From: Rhizobium terricola
GTDB lineage: Bacteria; Pseudomonadota; Alphaproteobacteria; Rhizobiales; Rhizobiaceae
Direction of reading: 5' to 3'
NCBI RefSeq assembly: GCF_012927355.1
Contig: NZ_JABBGK010000001.1
Coordinates: 1,172,649 to 1,236,648, forward strand
DNA: 64,000 nt
This document shows, one piece after another, positions 40,525 through 48,933 of the stretch. Positions within the stretch are counted from its first letter, which is position 1; each line of letters starts with the position of its first letter. The notes beneath the pieces were generated by a model. That model was not told the DNA's origin. It saw only the letters and a program-made list of their open reading frames with translations, and did no database searches. Both the position numbers and the translations under genes were made by a program.

Positions 40525-40949
40525 AAGTCGATCACCACCGAAGGCGCGCTGCGCCGCGCCTCGCCATGATAGACCGCCTCGATGTTGTTGCCGTCCGGGT
40601 CGAGCACGAAGGCCGCGTAGTAACCGGGATGATAAGCCCGCTCGCCGGGGGCGCCGTTGTCTCGACCACCATGCTCCATCGCCACGCGATAGAAGGCATC
40701 CACCGTCGAGCGATCCTTGGCCTGAAAGGCCAGATGGTGTCGCCCGGTCAAGACACCAAGTGCCGCAGGACTTTCTGCCGAGGAGACGACAAGTTCGTCA
40801 GCCCAGAAGAAGTCATCCGCCGTGCCGACGACAGGAATCTCCAGCACACCCAGGACAGCCGCATAGAAGTCGTGACTGGCCTTGAGGTCGCGCACCACGA
40901 GCTGGATGTGGTCGATGAGACGACCACGATGCAGTTGAGATGTTTCCAT
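40521..40949 (-). CDS. VOC (glyoxalase/dioxygenase-fold) family protein
   Basis: A 142-residue metal-dependent vicinal-oxygen-chelate protein. The fold is seen in LIDHIQLVVRDLKASHDFYAAVLG (metal His in DHIQL), HHLAFQAKDRSTVDAFY and the final AAFVLDPDGNNIEAVYH with the Glu ligand. Such proteins include glyoxalases, antibiotic-binding proteins and dioxygenases; the reaction cannot be chosen from sequence. The ribosome site before 40949 is weak. It is a single gene between the GlxA-type regulator and the TauE/SafE permease. Confidence 0.82.
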   Translation of the reverse strand: METSQLHRGRLIDHIQLVVRDLKASHDFYAAVLGVLEIPVVGTADDFFWADELVVSSAESPAALGVLTGRHHLAFQAKDRSTVDAFYRVAMEHGGRDNGAPGERAYHPGYYAAFVLDPDGNNIEAVYHGEARRSAPSVVIDF

Positions 40950-41197
40950 GATCGACGATCCGATGCTCGTTTGTTACCCCGTTGAAAAATCGCAATTGCG
41001 TCAACGGTTTGCGATAGATCCTCTCGCCCCTGCAGAAGCCGAGGACCTTTGGATGGTGAACGCACAGAATGCTTCACGAAGACAGTTCCGGCAACTGGCA
41101 ACTCCCGAAACCCATCCCCATGCAACCCGGCATCAACCCCTGCGAGGCTTCGACAGCTCGTTTGCCGGTCCGCGGCCGGCACCCGTTCGCCGCACCC

Positions 41198-42019
41198 TCA
41201 CCCATACAGGCTGTAGAAGAACCGCAGCGAGACAAACAGCAGGAAGAGCGAGAAACCGGTCTCCAGCTGGCGCTTGCTCATCGCGTGGGCCAGCCTGGCG
41301 CCGTAGGGGGTCACCACCATGGCGATCGGAATGATCAGTGCGAAAGCGATCCAGTTGACGAAACCGGTCGATGCGACCGGCAGGCCCTCGTCGCCCCAGC
41401 CCGCCCAGATATAGCCGAGCAGCCCGGGGATCGAGATCAGGACGCCAACGCCGGCCGACGTCGCGACCGCCTGGTGGATGGGGCGCCCGTAGAGCGTCAT
41501 GAAGGTGTTGTTCAGCACCCCGCCGCCGATCCCCATCAGACCCGAAATCAGACCGAACACGGTGCCGACGACGAAGCGCGCCGGCTCGCCTGGCAGTTCG
41601 CTGCCGAGGTGAAAGCGGTTGCTGAGAAACGCCATGCGCGCGGCGAGAACGAGTGCGATCACCGCAAAGATCAGCCGCAGCATCTCGCTCGACGCGTGAG
41701 AGGCGACCACCGCCGCCAGCACGGCGCCGAGCGGCACGGCGACGATCCAGCCCTTGAGGAGATCCGTGTCGACCGCCCCTCGTTTTCGGTGCGCGGTGAA
41801 CGAGCGGATCGAGGTGGGCACGATGATCGCGGTGGAGGTACCGACCGCCAGATGCATGATGACCGCCGGATCGACGCCCGCCACGCCGAAGACCTGGTAG
41901 AAGACCGGCACGAGCACCGCTCCGCCACCGATGCCGAAGACGCCGGCCAGCAACCCGGCAACAGCGCCGGCAACCACCAGCAGGCCGGCAAACATCATGA
42001 GTTCGGAAATCGGCGGCAT
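41198..42019 (-). CDS. TauE/SafE-family membrane permease
   Basis: Inner-membrane protein of 273 residues with about eight helices. It has the two duplicated family loops: AGVFGIGGGAVLVPVFYQVFG in the first half and ISGLMGIGGGVLNNTFM in the second. The family exports sulfite, sulfonates or organic anions. The start at 42019 (MPPISELMMF) follows GGACGAG; an upstream in-frame Met would add 32 polar residues ahead of the first helix. It is a single gene. No sulfur gene is adjacent, so the substrate is unknown. Confidence 0.87.
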   Translation of the reverse strand: MPPISELMMFAGLLVVAGAVAGLLAGVFGIGGGAVLVPVFYQVFGVAGVDPAVIMHLAVGTSTAIIVPTSIRSFTAHRKRGAVDTDLLKGWIVAVPLGAVLAAVVASHASSEMLRLIFAVIALVLAARMAFLSNRFHLGSELPGEPARFVVGTVFGLISGLMGIGGGVLNNTFMTLYGRPIHQAVATSAGVGVLISIPGLLGYIWAGWGDEGLPVASTGFVNWIAFALIIPIAMVVTPYGARLAHAMSKRQLETGFSLFLLFVSLRFFYSLYG

Positions 42020-42323
42020 GCTCGCTCGTCCTTGCCTTTTCGCGGTCGCGGACGCTTGTCCCGGCCGGCTGTCATCAAACCATGACGTTTCTAGACTATG
42101 GTGCCGACCAGACAAGGATGGCGGGCGCCGTTACGGTACGCTCCCGTTCGTGATCTGGCGGGTGCTTTCCCCCGTCTGCTGCAGGATCCAAGGATTTTCA
42201 GGCAGCCCTTTTTTATCATCACTTTTCCGGCCAGCGGCGACCCCCGTCCAACCGCAATACGGTCGACAAAGCCGGCGCTCGCGCCGGCTTTGTTCATTTC
42301 GGCGGCTTCTTTTCCGAGGATGC
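42020..42323. other. Intergenic region with a strong hairpin
   Basis: About 300 bp between two minus-strand genes. It contains a perfect hairpin at 42266-42293 (13-bp arms beginning ACAAAGCCGGCGC, two-base loop), which probably terminates the lipoprotein gene at 42324. The rest should hold the permease promoter; no further feature was seen. Confidence 0.6.
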
Positions 42324-42962
42324 TCAGTAGGCGGAATCGGTCGCCTGGCCCGGCATCGGCAGGATCGGCACGGGATTGTCAGTGCCGATCCCATCCACCA
42401 CAGGCTGGCTGGTGGCGCCTTCGGCAATCGCCATGGCGCCCTGCGGCACGAGAATCTGCGGCGCCACATGCTTGCCCGTCGGCTGCGGCGCGGTCGATCC
42501 GACGCCAAGCTCGTCTTCCGTGGAGACCCCGAGCTCCGCATCCATGTTCACGCCTTCGGGCGGGATTTCGGAGACACCGGTCGCGGCCAACGGAGCAGCG
42601 GCCATGGCCGCCTCGGTGGACGGTGCCGCGTCGCCATAGGCTACGTCCGTCTCGACCGTAGAGGGTTGCGCCGCGTCTGGATGGCTGTTCAGCCCTGCGA
42701 GATTGGGCGTGTCGAGATAATCGATCGCCGCTGCCGCTCCGCTTCTGCGGACCGGCTCGGGGGCATAGGCAACCGGCTCGCCGACCCTGCCGAGGATCTC
42801 GATCTCGTCCCCCCTAGCCTCCAGCTGGCGGCTCGAGGTGACCGCCGGACGCGCAGCCCCGACATCGGCAGGCGGGGCGAGCCCATCGCCAATGCAGGAG
42901 ACGAGACTTGCCGCCGGCACGATGACCAGTGCGGAACGCTGCAGGAAGCTTGAGGACGCCAT
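42324..42962 (-). CDS. Hypothetical lipoprotein
   Basis: A 212-residue protein with a short hydrophobic start (LQRSALVIVPAASL) and a lipobox-like LVSC near residue 23, followed by a long, low-complexity region rich in Ala, Pro, Glu and Val without clear domains. It is probably anchored to the outer or inner membrane and largely unstructured. There is no ribosome-site evidence against the ATG at 42962. A strong hairpin lies just downstream. Function unknown. Confidence 0.6.
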   Translation of the reverse strand: MASSSFLQRSALVIVPAASLVSCIGDGLAPPADVGAARPAVTSSRQLEARGDEIEILGRVGEPVAYAPEPVRRSGAAAAIDYLDTPNLAGLNSHPDAAQPSTVETDVAYGDAAPSTEAAMAAAPLAATGVSEIPPEGVNMDAELGVSTEDELGVGSTAPQPTGKHVAPQILVPQGAMAIAEGATSQPVVDGIGTDNPVPILPMPGQATDSAY

Positions 42963-43064
42963 ACGAAAAACTCCGCCGCGGGCACACTGCGCATAGCCCG
43001 TTCCGCGCAGACTAGAGCGAAGCCGTTAAGTCTTCGTTTGGATTTTACTGACAGGCGCACCGCT

Positions 43065-43649
43065 CTAAACGGCCGCAGCGCCGAGCGCCCGCATGCGGGC
43101 GAGCCAGTCCTTGCGCGGCGCCGGGTTGTTGCCTTCGACGTTACCGATGAGGCTCGCCGCGATCGGCCGGAAACCCACGAAGCCGAAGATCCCGACCTTC
43201 ATCGCCTTGAGGCTGTGGGCACCGTAAACCAGACGGTAGTACCAGGCCGGCATGCCCATGGTGATGACGATCCTCAGCGACCGGCCCTTCAGGAGCTTGC
43301 CCTTGAAGGGGCCGCCGTCACTGGCATAGGCAAAGCCCGGCCGCAGCACCTGCTCAAGGAAGGCCTTGACGAGCGCCGGCGCGCCGCCGAGCCACAGCGG
43401 GAAAACGAGCACCACGTGTTCGGCCCTCAAGATGCTCTCCTGCGCCCTTGCGATATCGGGGCCTAGGGCACCGTGTTCCTGTTCCCGTTGGGAGCCCAGG
43501 AAGTCGATGTCGATCTTTGCCAGATCCAGCCGCTCGACGGAATGTCCGACCTCCTGCGCACCGGCGGCATAGGCGTCTGCCAGCGCATGACAGAAATGCG
43601 GCTCCGTGGCATCGGGATGCCCCTGAATGATCAGAATGCGGCGCATCAT
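43065..43649 (-). CDS. NAD(P)H-dependent oxidoreductase (flavodoxin-like, KefF/MdaB type)
   Basis: Cytoplasmic FMN or FAD quinone reductase-like protein of 194 residues. ILIIQGHPDATEPHFCHALA is the phosphate-binding loop, HVVLVFPLWLGGAPALVKAF the flavin-contacting segment, and MPAWYYRLVYG follows. The family reduces quinones or serves as regulator of potassium efflux systems. Two adjacent ATG codons (43649 and 43646) follow GGAG; either may start. It is a single gene, divergent from a small periplasmic protein gene. Confidence 0.85.
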   Translation of the reverse strand: MMRRILIIQGHPDATEPHFCHALADAYAAGAQEVGHSVERLDLAKIDIDFLGSQREQEHGALGPDIARAQESILRAEHVVLVFPLWLGGAPALVKAFLEQVLRPGFAYASDGGPFKGKLLKGRSLRIVITMGMPAWYYRLVYGAHSLKAMKVGIFGFVGFRPIAASLIGNVEGNNPAPRKDWLARMRALGAAAV

Positions 43650-43767
43650 CTCGCTCCTGTGTTGTCCGTCACTTCACGGTTGCATGGGACTGCGTGCACC
43701 CTTGTCTAGCATGTTCGGACGCGCCTAGATTGGATCGAAGTCAAACGCCCCGAAAAAGGAGATGCTC

Positions 43768-44262
43768 ATGCGCTTCGGGACATGCCTAGCGACAAGCCTG
43801 TTTTCCCTCCTCGCCTTGGCGCCGGCCCTTGCTGCCGAATGCGACGCCTGGAAGGCGGAGATCTGGGACGTCGAGGGCGGTAAAGCGATGACCGCACATA
43901 TCTGCAATCCGGCAACCGGCGACGATCGCCAGCCGATGCTCTACCTGCAATGCCAGGACAAGGACGTGCTGGCGATGCGCTTCGACGACGGCGGGGAAGG
44001 CAATCCGCCCGACGACAATCCGGAATGGAGCGCCGATTTCACCATCAGCGGCGGCGAGACGAAGATCGTCACCCGTTTTCAATATGAGGCTATGGACGGC
44101 GTCCTCTACGCACCGGTGCCGCTCTCCGGTCCGCTCGCAACGCTGCTGAAGGGCGGCGAGCAGATCACCATCACACCGCCGATCGACATCTACAAACCCC
44201 GCACATTTCCCTTGAAAGGGTCGAGCGCAGCGATCGCGACGCTGGCAAAGACCTGCCGCTGA
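43768..44262 (+). CDS. Hypothetical exported protein
   Basis: A 164-residue protein with a signal peptide (MRFGTCLATSLFSLLALAPALA) and a mature part with three or four cysteines (ECDAWKAE, HICNPATGD, YLQCQDKD, KTCR) that could form two disulfides. AAGGAG lies six bases before the ATG at 43768, so this start is preferred over 43762. No domain was recognised. It is followed by a strong two-way terminator. It resembles small rhizobial periplasmic proteins of unknown role. Confidence 0.65.
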   Translation: MRFGTCLATSLFSLLALAPALAAECDAWKAEIWDVEGGKAMTAHICNPATGDDRQPMLYLQCQDKDVLAMRFDDGGEGNPPDDNPEWSADFTISGGETKIVTRFQYEAMDGVLYAPVPLSGPLATLLKGGEQITITPPIDIYKPRTFPLKGSSAAIATLAKTCR

Positions 44263-44290
44263 CGGCGGTCCCCGACGACTGACCGACAGA

Positions 44291-44328
44291 AAAAGGGCGC
44301 CGGTGGAGATCTCCGCCGGCGCCCTTTT
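44291..44328. terminator. Two-way terminator between convergent genes
   Basis: Perfect 13-bp arms AAAAGGGCGCCGG and complement, with a 12-base loop, giving an A-run on one side and a T-run on the other. It lies between the exported-protein gene and the convergent chemoreceptor gene and can end both. Confidence 0.85.
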
Positions 44329-44354
44329 CATTGCTCGATAGGCGGCCCTATGCC

Positions 44355-46169
44355 TCAGGCGGCGCGACGGCCCGCTTGCCCGTCTGCCGCCGGCTCGACA
44401 CGCAGCCGCGACAGCAGTTCGCGCAGGTGCCGGCTCTCCTCTGCCAGCGTCTGGCCGGCGGCCGAGGTCTCCTCGACCATGGCGGCGTTCTGCTGGGTCA
44501 TCTGATCCATGTGATTGACCGAGGTGTTGATCTCGTGCAGGCCGGTCGCCTGTTCGCGCGCGGCGGTGGCGATCGTGTCGACGTGATCGTTGACCTGGTT
44601 GACCAGCTTCTCGATCTCGACGAGTGCCTCGCCGGTCGAACGCACCAGCGCCACGCCGTTGCCGACCTCGGCCGCGGAGTCGCTGATCAGCGTCTTGATC
44701 TCCTTGGCCGCATTGGCGGAACGCTGGGCGAGTTCGCGGACTTCCTGGGCGACGACCGCGAAACCGCGACCGGCCTCACCCGCACGAGCCGCCTCGACGC
44801 CGGCATTGAGGGCCAGAAGGTTGGTCTGGAAGGCGATTTCATCGATCACCGAGATGATCTGGTTGATGCGGTTCGACGAATTCTCGATCCGCCCCATGGC
44901 GTCCACCGCGTTGCGGACGATGTCGCCGGAACGGTTTGCGCTCTTCTTCGTCGCGGCGACCATGTCGCGGGCCTCGTTGGCACGCTCGGAAGCGGTGCGC
45001 ACGGTCGCGGTGATCTCGTCGAGGGCGGCAGCCGTTTCCTCGAGGGCAGCGGCCTGCTGCTCGGTGCGCCGCGACAGGTTGTTGGTCGCCTCGCTGATAT
45101 TGCCAGCGCTGTCGCTGACGACATCGCTGGTCTGGCGGATCGAGCCGATGACGCTGCTGAGGGCAGCGACTGCAGAGTTGAAGTCGCGACGGAGCTTTTC
45201 GTATTCCGCGCCGATCTCGCCGACATGGACCGTCAGGTCGCCCTGGGCAAGCCGCTCCAGCGCATCGCCGATTTCGTGGATGGCGTAGTTCTGCCGCTCG
45301 GAAGCGCTGCGCAGAACGGTCTCGTTGTTTTCGCGCTCGGCGTCGAGGCGCTGCTGCTGCTCGGCTTCGCGGCCCCGCATCGTGATGCGGTCACGCACGG
45401 AATCGCGCAGCACGATGAGGGCGTTGGCCATGCCGCCAATCTCGTCGCGGCGGCCGGCGTCGACGATCTCCGTGTCCACCTTTTCCTCGGCGATACGGCC
45501 CATGGCCGATTTCAGACGGTTGACCGGCTGCACGACGCTGCGGACGACCGCATAGGCGCAGAAGAGGATGACCACGACGCTCGCGGCGATGATCGCACCG
45601 AACCAGAGGGCATTGCTGTAGAACATGGCGGCCAGGTCATCCGCATAGACGCCGGTGCCGACGATCCAGCCCCAGGGTTCGAAACCGACGACGTGGGAGA
45701 ATTTCAGGACCGGCGCCTCGAAACCAGGCTTCGGCCAGTAATAGTCGACGAAGCCCTCCTTGCTTTCCTTCACGGTCTTCACGAATTCCATGAAGATGTG
45801 CTTGCCGTTCGGATCCTTGTTGCCGCTCAGGTCCTTGCCGATCAGTTCCGGCTTGATCGGATGCATGACCATCACCGGAGTCATGTCGTTGACCCAAAGA
45901 TAGCCGTCCTTGCCGTAGCGCATGGCGCCGACCACTTCGAGGGCCTTCGCCTGCGCCTCATCGCGGGTCAGCGCCCCGTCCTGCTCCATCTTGTGGTACT
46001 TGGCGAAGACTGCGAGCGCCGTCTGGTCGATCGCCGCCAACCCGGCCCTCCGCTCCTGAGCGAGGGAATTGTAGGAATAGAACAGGCTGAAAGTGAGTGT
46101 CGCCACCAGGACGCAGAGCGCGAGCGCCACCAGCAGATAGAGACGAATTGAGATGCCAAGATTTTTCAC
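44355..46169 (-). CDS. Methyl-accepting chemotaxis protein with a Cache sensor
   Basis: Chemoreceptor of about 604 residues. It has a first membrane helix at about 8-28, a periplasmic single-Cache domain (YGKDGYLWVNDMTPVMVMHP), a second helix near 185-205, HAMP, and a cytoplasmic signalling domain whose hairpin tip reads IDEIAFQTNLLALNAGVEAARAGE (partly quoted). The GTG at 46169 with GGGGA upstream puts the first helix at the normal place; a longer ATG reading from 46217 has a weaker ribosome site. The sCache type often senses small carboxylates; the ligand is unknown. It is a single gene with a two-way terminator downstream. Confidence 0.9.
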   Translation of the reverse strand: MKNLGISIRLYLLVALALCVLVATLTFSLFYSYNSLAQERRAGLAAIDQTALAVFAKYHKMEQDGALTRDEAQAKALEVVGAMRYGKDGYLWVNDMTPVMVMHPIKPELIGKDLSGNKDPNGKHIFMEFVKTVKESKEGFVDYYWPKPGFEAPVLKFSHVVGFEPWGWIVGTGVYADDLAAMFYSNALWFGAIIAASVVVILFCAYAVVRSVVQPVNRLKSAMGRIAEEKVDTEIVDAGRRDEIGGMANALIVLRDSVRDRITMRGREAEQQQRLDAERENNETVLRSASERQNYAIHEIGDALERLAQGDLTVHVGEIGAEYEKLRRDFNSAVAALSSVIGSIRQTSDVVSDSAGNISEATNNLSRRTEQQAAALEETAAALDEITATVRTASERANEARDMVAATKKSANRSGDIVRNAVDAMGRIENSSNRINQIISVIDEIAFQTNLLALNAGVEAARAGEAGRGFAVVAQEVRELAQRSANAAKEIKTLISDSAAEVGNGVALVRSTGEALVEIEKLVNQVNDHVDTIATAAREQATGLHEINTSVNHMDQMTQQNAAMVEETSAAGQTLAEESRHLRELLSRLRVEPAADGQAGRRAA

Positions 46170-46362
46170 GGCGTAAGATCCCCGATAATTGTGAGGGGAA
46201 TTGTCTATTTGAGACATTACGAAATCGATAAAGACCGATACACTAATTTTGGGCAGTCAGAAGTATGAGACCACCGCCTGCCGGCGCCGTTGCCTCGCCG
46301 CCTCGAATTGCCTAGCCTCGCCGGCAGACGAATCCCGATAGCCACAGCGAGCGAAATTTCAG

Positions 46363-46749
46363 ATGAACGACAAGCCGACACCCAAGGGCGAACTGACGCT
46401 GCGAACCCTGGCAATGCCGGGCGACGCCAACGCCGCCGGAGACATTTTCGGCGGCTGGGTCATGGCGCAGATGGATCTGGCCTGCGGCATCCGCGCCGCC
46501 GAACGGGCGCGCGGCCGCGTCGTCACGGCCGCGGTCCAGGAGATGGCCTTCGCCATGCCGGTCAAGATCGGCGACACCTTGTGCGTCTATACCGACATTC
46601 CAAAGGTCGGCCGCACCTCCATGACGCTGTCCGTCGAGGTCTGGGCGCAGCGTTACCTGACGCACACCATGGAGAAGGTAACGGCAGCGACCTTCGTGAT
46701 GGTGGCCCTCGATCACGACGGCAAGCCGACACCGGTCCCGGCCGAGTGA
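46363..46749 (+). CDS. Acyl-CoA thioesterase (YciA/hotdog fold)
   Basis: A 128-residue hotdog-fold thioesterase that hydrolyses acyl-CoA in the cytoplasm. The segment MPGDANAAGDIFGGWVMAQMDLACG contains the family's helix and active-site Asp/Asn region, and VVTAAVQEMAFAMPVKIGD is the following strand pair. The length is typical of YciA. It is a single gene about 145 bp from the divergent chemoreceptor. Chain-length preference cannot be told. Confidence 0.88.
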   Translation: MNDKPTPKGELTLRTLAMPGDANAAGDIFGGWVMAQMDLACGIRAAERARGRVVTAAVQEMAFAMPVKIGDTLCVYTDIPKVGRTSMTLSVEVWAQRYLTHTMEKVTAATFVMVALDHDGKPTPVPAE

Positions 46750-46899
46750 CGTCGTCGCGCAACCGGCGAAATCTTTTCCTCCTGAACGGCCCGTCGCGCG
46801 CCCCAAGGTCTACCTCTTTCGGGTGGTTGGATTTTCTTAAGCTCACAACTCTAATATAGCCTTCAAGAATAGTCGAAGACCGAGCGCGCGAGACAAAGC

Positions 46900-48255
46900 T
46901 TGACGGAAGGCGGACCACAGAAAACAGGTGATATTGGCACGGACGCCGATGATCAACGGGTGATCTATGCCTACAAGGTCGTGTCGGTTGCCGGATTTAC
47001 CATCGGAGTATTCTGGACCGGCCTTTTTGCCTGGCTTCATCTTTGGCCACTTGCCTTCGCAGAAGTGCTTTTCGCCCTGCTCGGACTGACAGGCTGGATG
47101 CTTACCCGGGCGGGCCGACTGACCGGCGCCATTCTCGTCTGCGAATTCGGTTTCCTTGCCTTCGCCGTCGGCTTTTGCGCGACCTTCGACATCCCGACCG
47201 AGGTTTCGCCGCGCGTCTCGCACCTCTATCTGCCCTCGCTGGCCATCCTGGGCTACATCAACTACATGCGACAGCGCTCCCGGGTGCACCTCGTCTTCGT
47301 CGTGGCATGCCTCGCGACCTTCGTCGCCTTTTCCAGCGCACACCTCGCCCTGCCGTTCGCCTCGCCGATCCCCGAAGAAATGCGCGGCATCGGCACCTGG
47401 ATCAATGCGACCGTCGCAACCCTTCTCTGCTGCGGCAGCATCTACGTGATGCAGCGAGAGTTCGCGCGTCAGCAGGGAATGGTGCAGGATCTGCGGACCG
47501 CCTTGCGAAATCAGCAGCTCGAACTGTTCTACCAGCCGCAGGTTGGGGCCGACGGCAAGCTTCTCGGCGCGGAGGCGCTTCTGCGCTGGAAACATCCGGA
47601 ACACGGCACGATCTCGCCGGCAGCCTTCATTCCCGTGGCGGAAGAAGCCGGGCTGATGCCGGAACTCGGATCATGGGTACTGAAGAGCGCCTGCCGCACG
47701 CTGGCGAGCTGGCGCGACGAGCCGTCCCTCGCCTCGCTTACTCTTGCCATCAACGTCAGCGCCAGCCAGTTCATGCTCGACGGCTTCGAACGTACCGTGC
47801 TCGACGCCATCAATCAGAACGGCATCGACGCACGTAAGCTTAAGCTCGAGCTCACGGAAAGCGTCGTGATTTCAGGACTGGAGCCGGTCATCGGCAAGAT
47901 GACGGCGATCCGCGCCGCCGGTGTCGGCTTTGCGCTTGACGATTTCGGGACCGGCTACTCGTCTCTCAGCTATCTCCGGCGCCTGCCTCTGGACCAGTTG
48001 AAGGTCGACCGCAGCTTCGTTCAGGAATGCCTGGACGAGGGCCGCGGCGCATCCCTCATCAGGAGCATCATCCAGATCGGCCTGGACCTCGACCTTCGGG
48101 TCCTGGCCGAGGGCGTGGAAAACGATGATCAGTTCGCCTTTCTGCGCGAGGCGGGATGTGCCGAGTTCCAGGGCTACCTTTTCGGCAGACCGGTGCCGCT
48201 CGCCGTCTTCGAACGGCAGGCCCGGGCATCCGCTGTTGCGGCAGAAGCCGGCTGA
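46900..48255 (+). CDS. Membrane-anchored EAL-domain c-di-GMP phosphodiesterase
   Basis: A 451-residue protein with about five to six N-terminal membrane helices (residues 27-185) and a C-terminal EAL domain. The catalytic signature is present: EALLRWKHPEHG, INVSASQF, LELTES, the paired Asp in ALDDFGTGYSS, KVDRSFV and LAEGVEN. It should therefore hydrolyse cyclic di-GMP. No GGDEF domain is present. The start is uncertain: TTG at 46900 is the longest reading and a GTG at 46960 is possible. It is a single gene. Confidence 0.85.
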   Translation: MTEGGPQKTGDIGTDADDQRVIYAYKVVSVAGFTIGVFWTGLFAWLHLWPLAFAEVLFALLGLTGWMLTRAGRLTGAILVCEFGFLAFAVGFCATFDIPTEVSPRVSHLYLPSLAILGYINYMRQRSRVHLVFVVACLATFVAFSSAHLALPFASPIPEEMRGIGTWINATVATLLCCGSIYVMQREFARQQGMVQDLRTALRNQQLELFYQPQVGADGKLLGAEALLRWKHPEHGTISPAAFIPVAEEAGLMPELGSWVLKSACRTLASWRDEPSLASLTLAINVSASQFMLDGFERTVLDAINQNGIDARKLKLELTESVVISGLEPVIGKMTAIRAAGVGFALDDFGTGYSSLSYLRRLPLDQLKVDRSFVQECLDEGRGASLIRSIIQIGLDLDLRVLAEGVENDDQFAFLREAGCAEFQGYLFGRPVPLAVFERQARASAVAAEAG

Positions 48256-48286
48256 TACGCTCTGGCTGCGTGCGCGCGACTTCCGG

Positions 48287-48637
48287 TCATGCCCTGAAGA
48301 TGAGTGCGGCACCACCGGCGATCAGGGCGAAGCCGAGGAAGTGGTTGATGGTCAGCGACTCCTTCAGCCAGAAGATCGAAAATCCGGAAAACACCAGCAG
48401 GGTGATGACCTCCTGGATCGTCTTCAGCTGCGCGGCCGAATAGACCTGCGCGCCGATGCGGTTGGCAGGCACTGCCAGGCAGTATTCGAAGAAGGCGATG
48501 CCCCAGCTCACGAGGATCGCGAGGAAGATCGCCGAGCCCTTGAACTTCAGATGCCCGTACCAGGCAAAGGTCATGAAAACGTTGGACAGGGACAGAAGCA
48601 CGATCGGCCAGATCGCGGCGGGACTGAAGGTCGGCAT
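48287..48637 (-). CDS. DUF486 small membrane protein (DMT-like)
   Basis: A 116-residue protein with four hydrophobic helices, starting PTFSPAAIWPIVLLSLSNVF and with the FAWYGHLKF and SIFWLKESLTINHFLGFAL segments typical of DUF486, a relative of small drug/metabolite transporters. Transport function is not shown for the family. It is convergent with the EAL protein gene. The ATG at 48637 gives the full first helix. Confidence 0.85.
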   Translation of the reverse strand: MPTFSPAAIWPIVLLSLSNVFMTFAWYGHLKFKGSAIFLAILVSWGIAFFEYCLAVPANRIGAQVYSAAQLKTIQEVITLLVFSGFSIFWLKESLTINHFLGFALIAGGAALIFRA

Positions 48638-48933
48638 GGGAATATCCTGGGCTCGAAGCGGTCCGACGACACCGGGACCTCATGCCCGAAGCCGCGGCGA
48701 ATCCGCTGACAATGGTCGGACCATGCCGGATTCGGCCCCGCTCGTCCAATCCCGCCCGGTGGTCCGGCACCGGCTCGATACCGTTCTGCACAACCACCGG
48801 TGCAGGCAGCTGCATGGCAACGAGGCAATTTCTTGCCGTCTTCCGCGCCGTTAAATGAATTTTATCATAATCATGGCAGCCTCATGCATGGGAGTAGCCT
48901 GCACTTTCAGACAAATCAATTTTCAATCGGGTA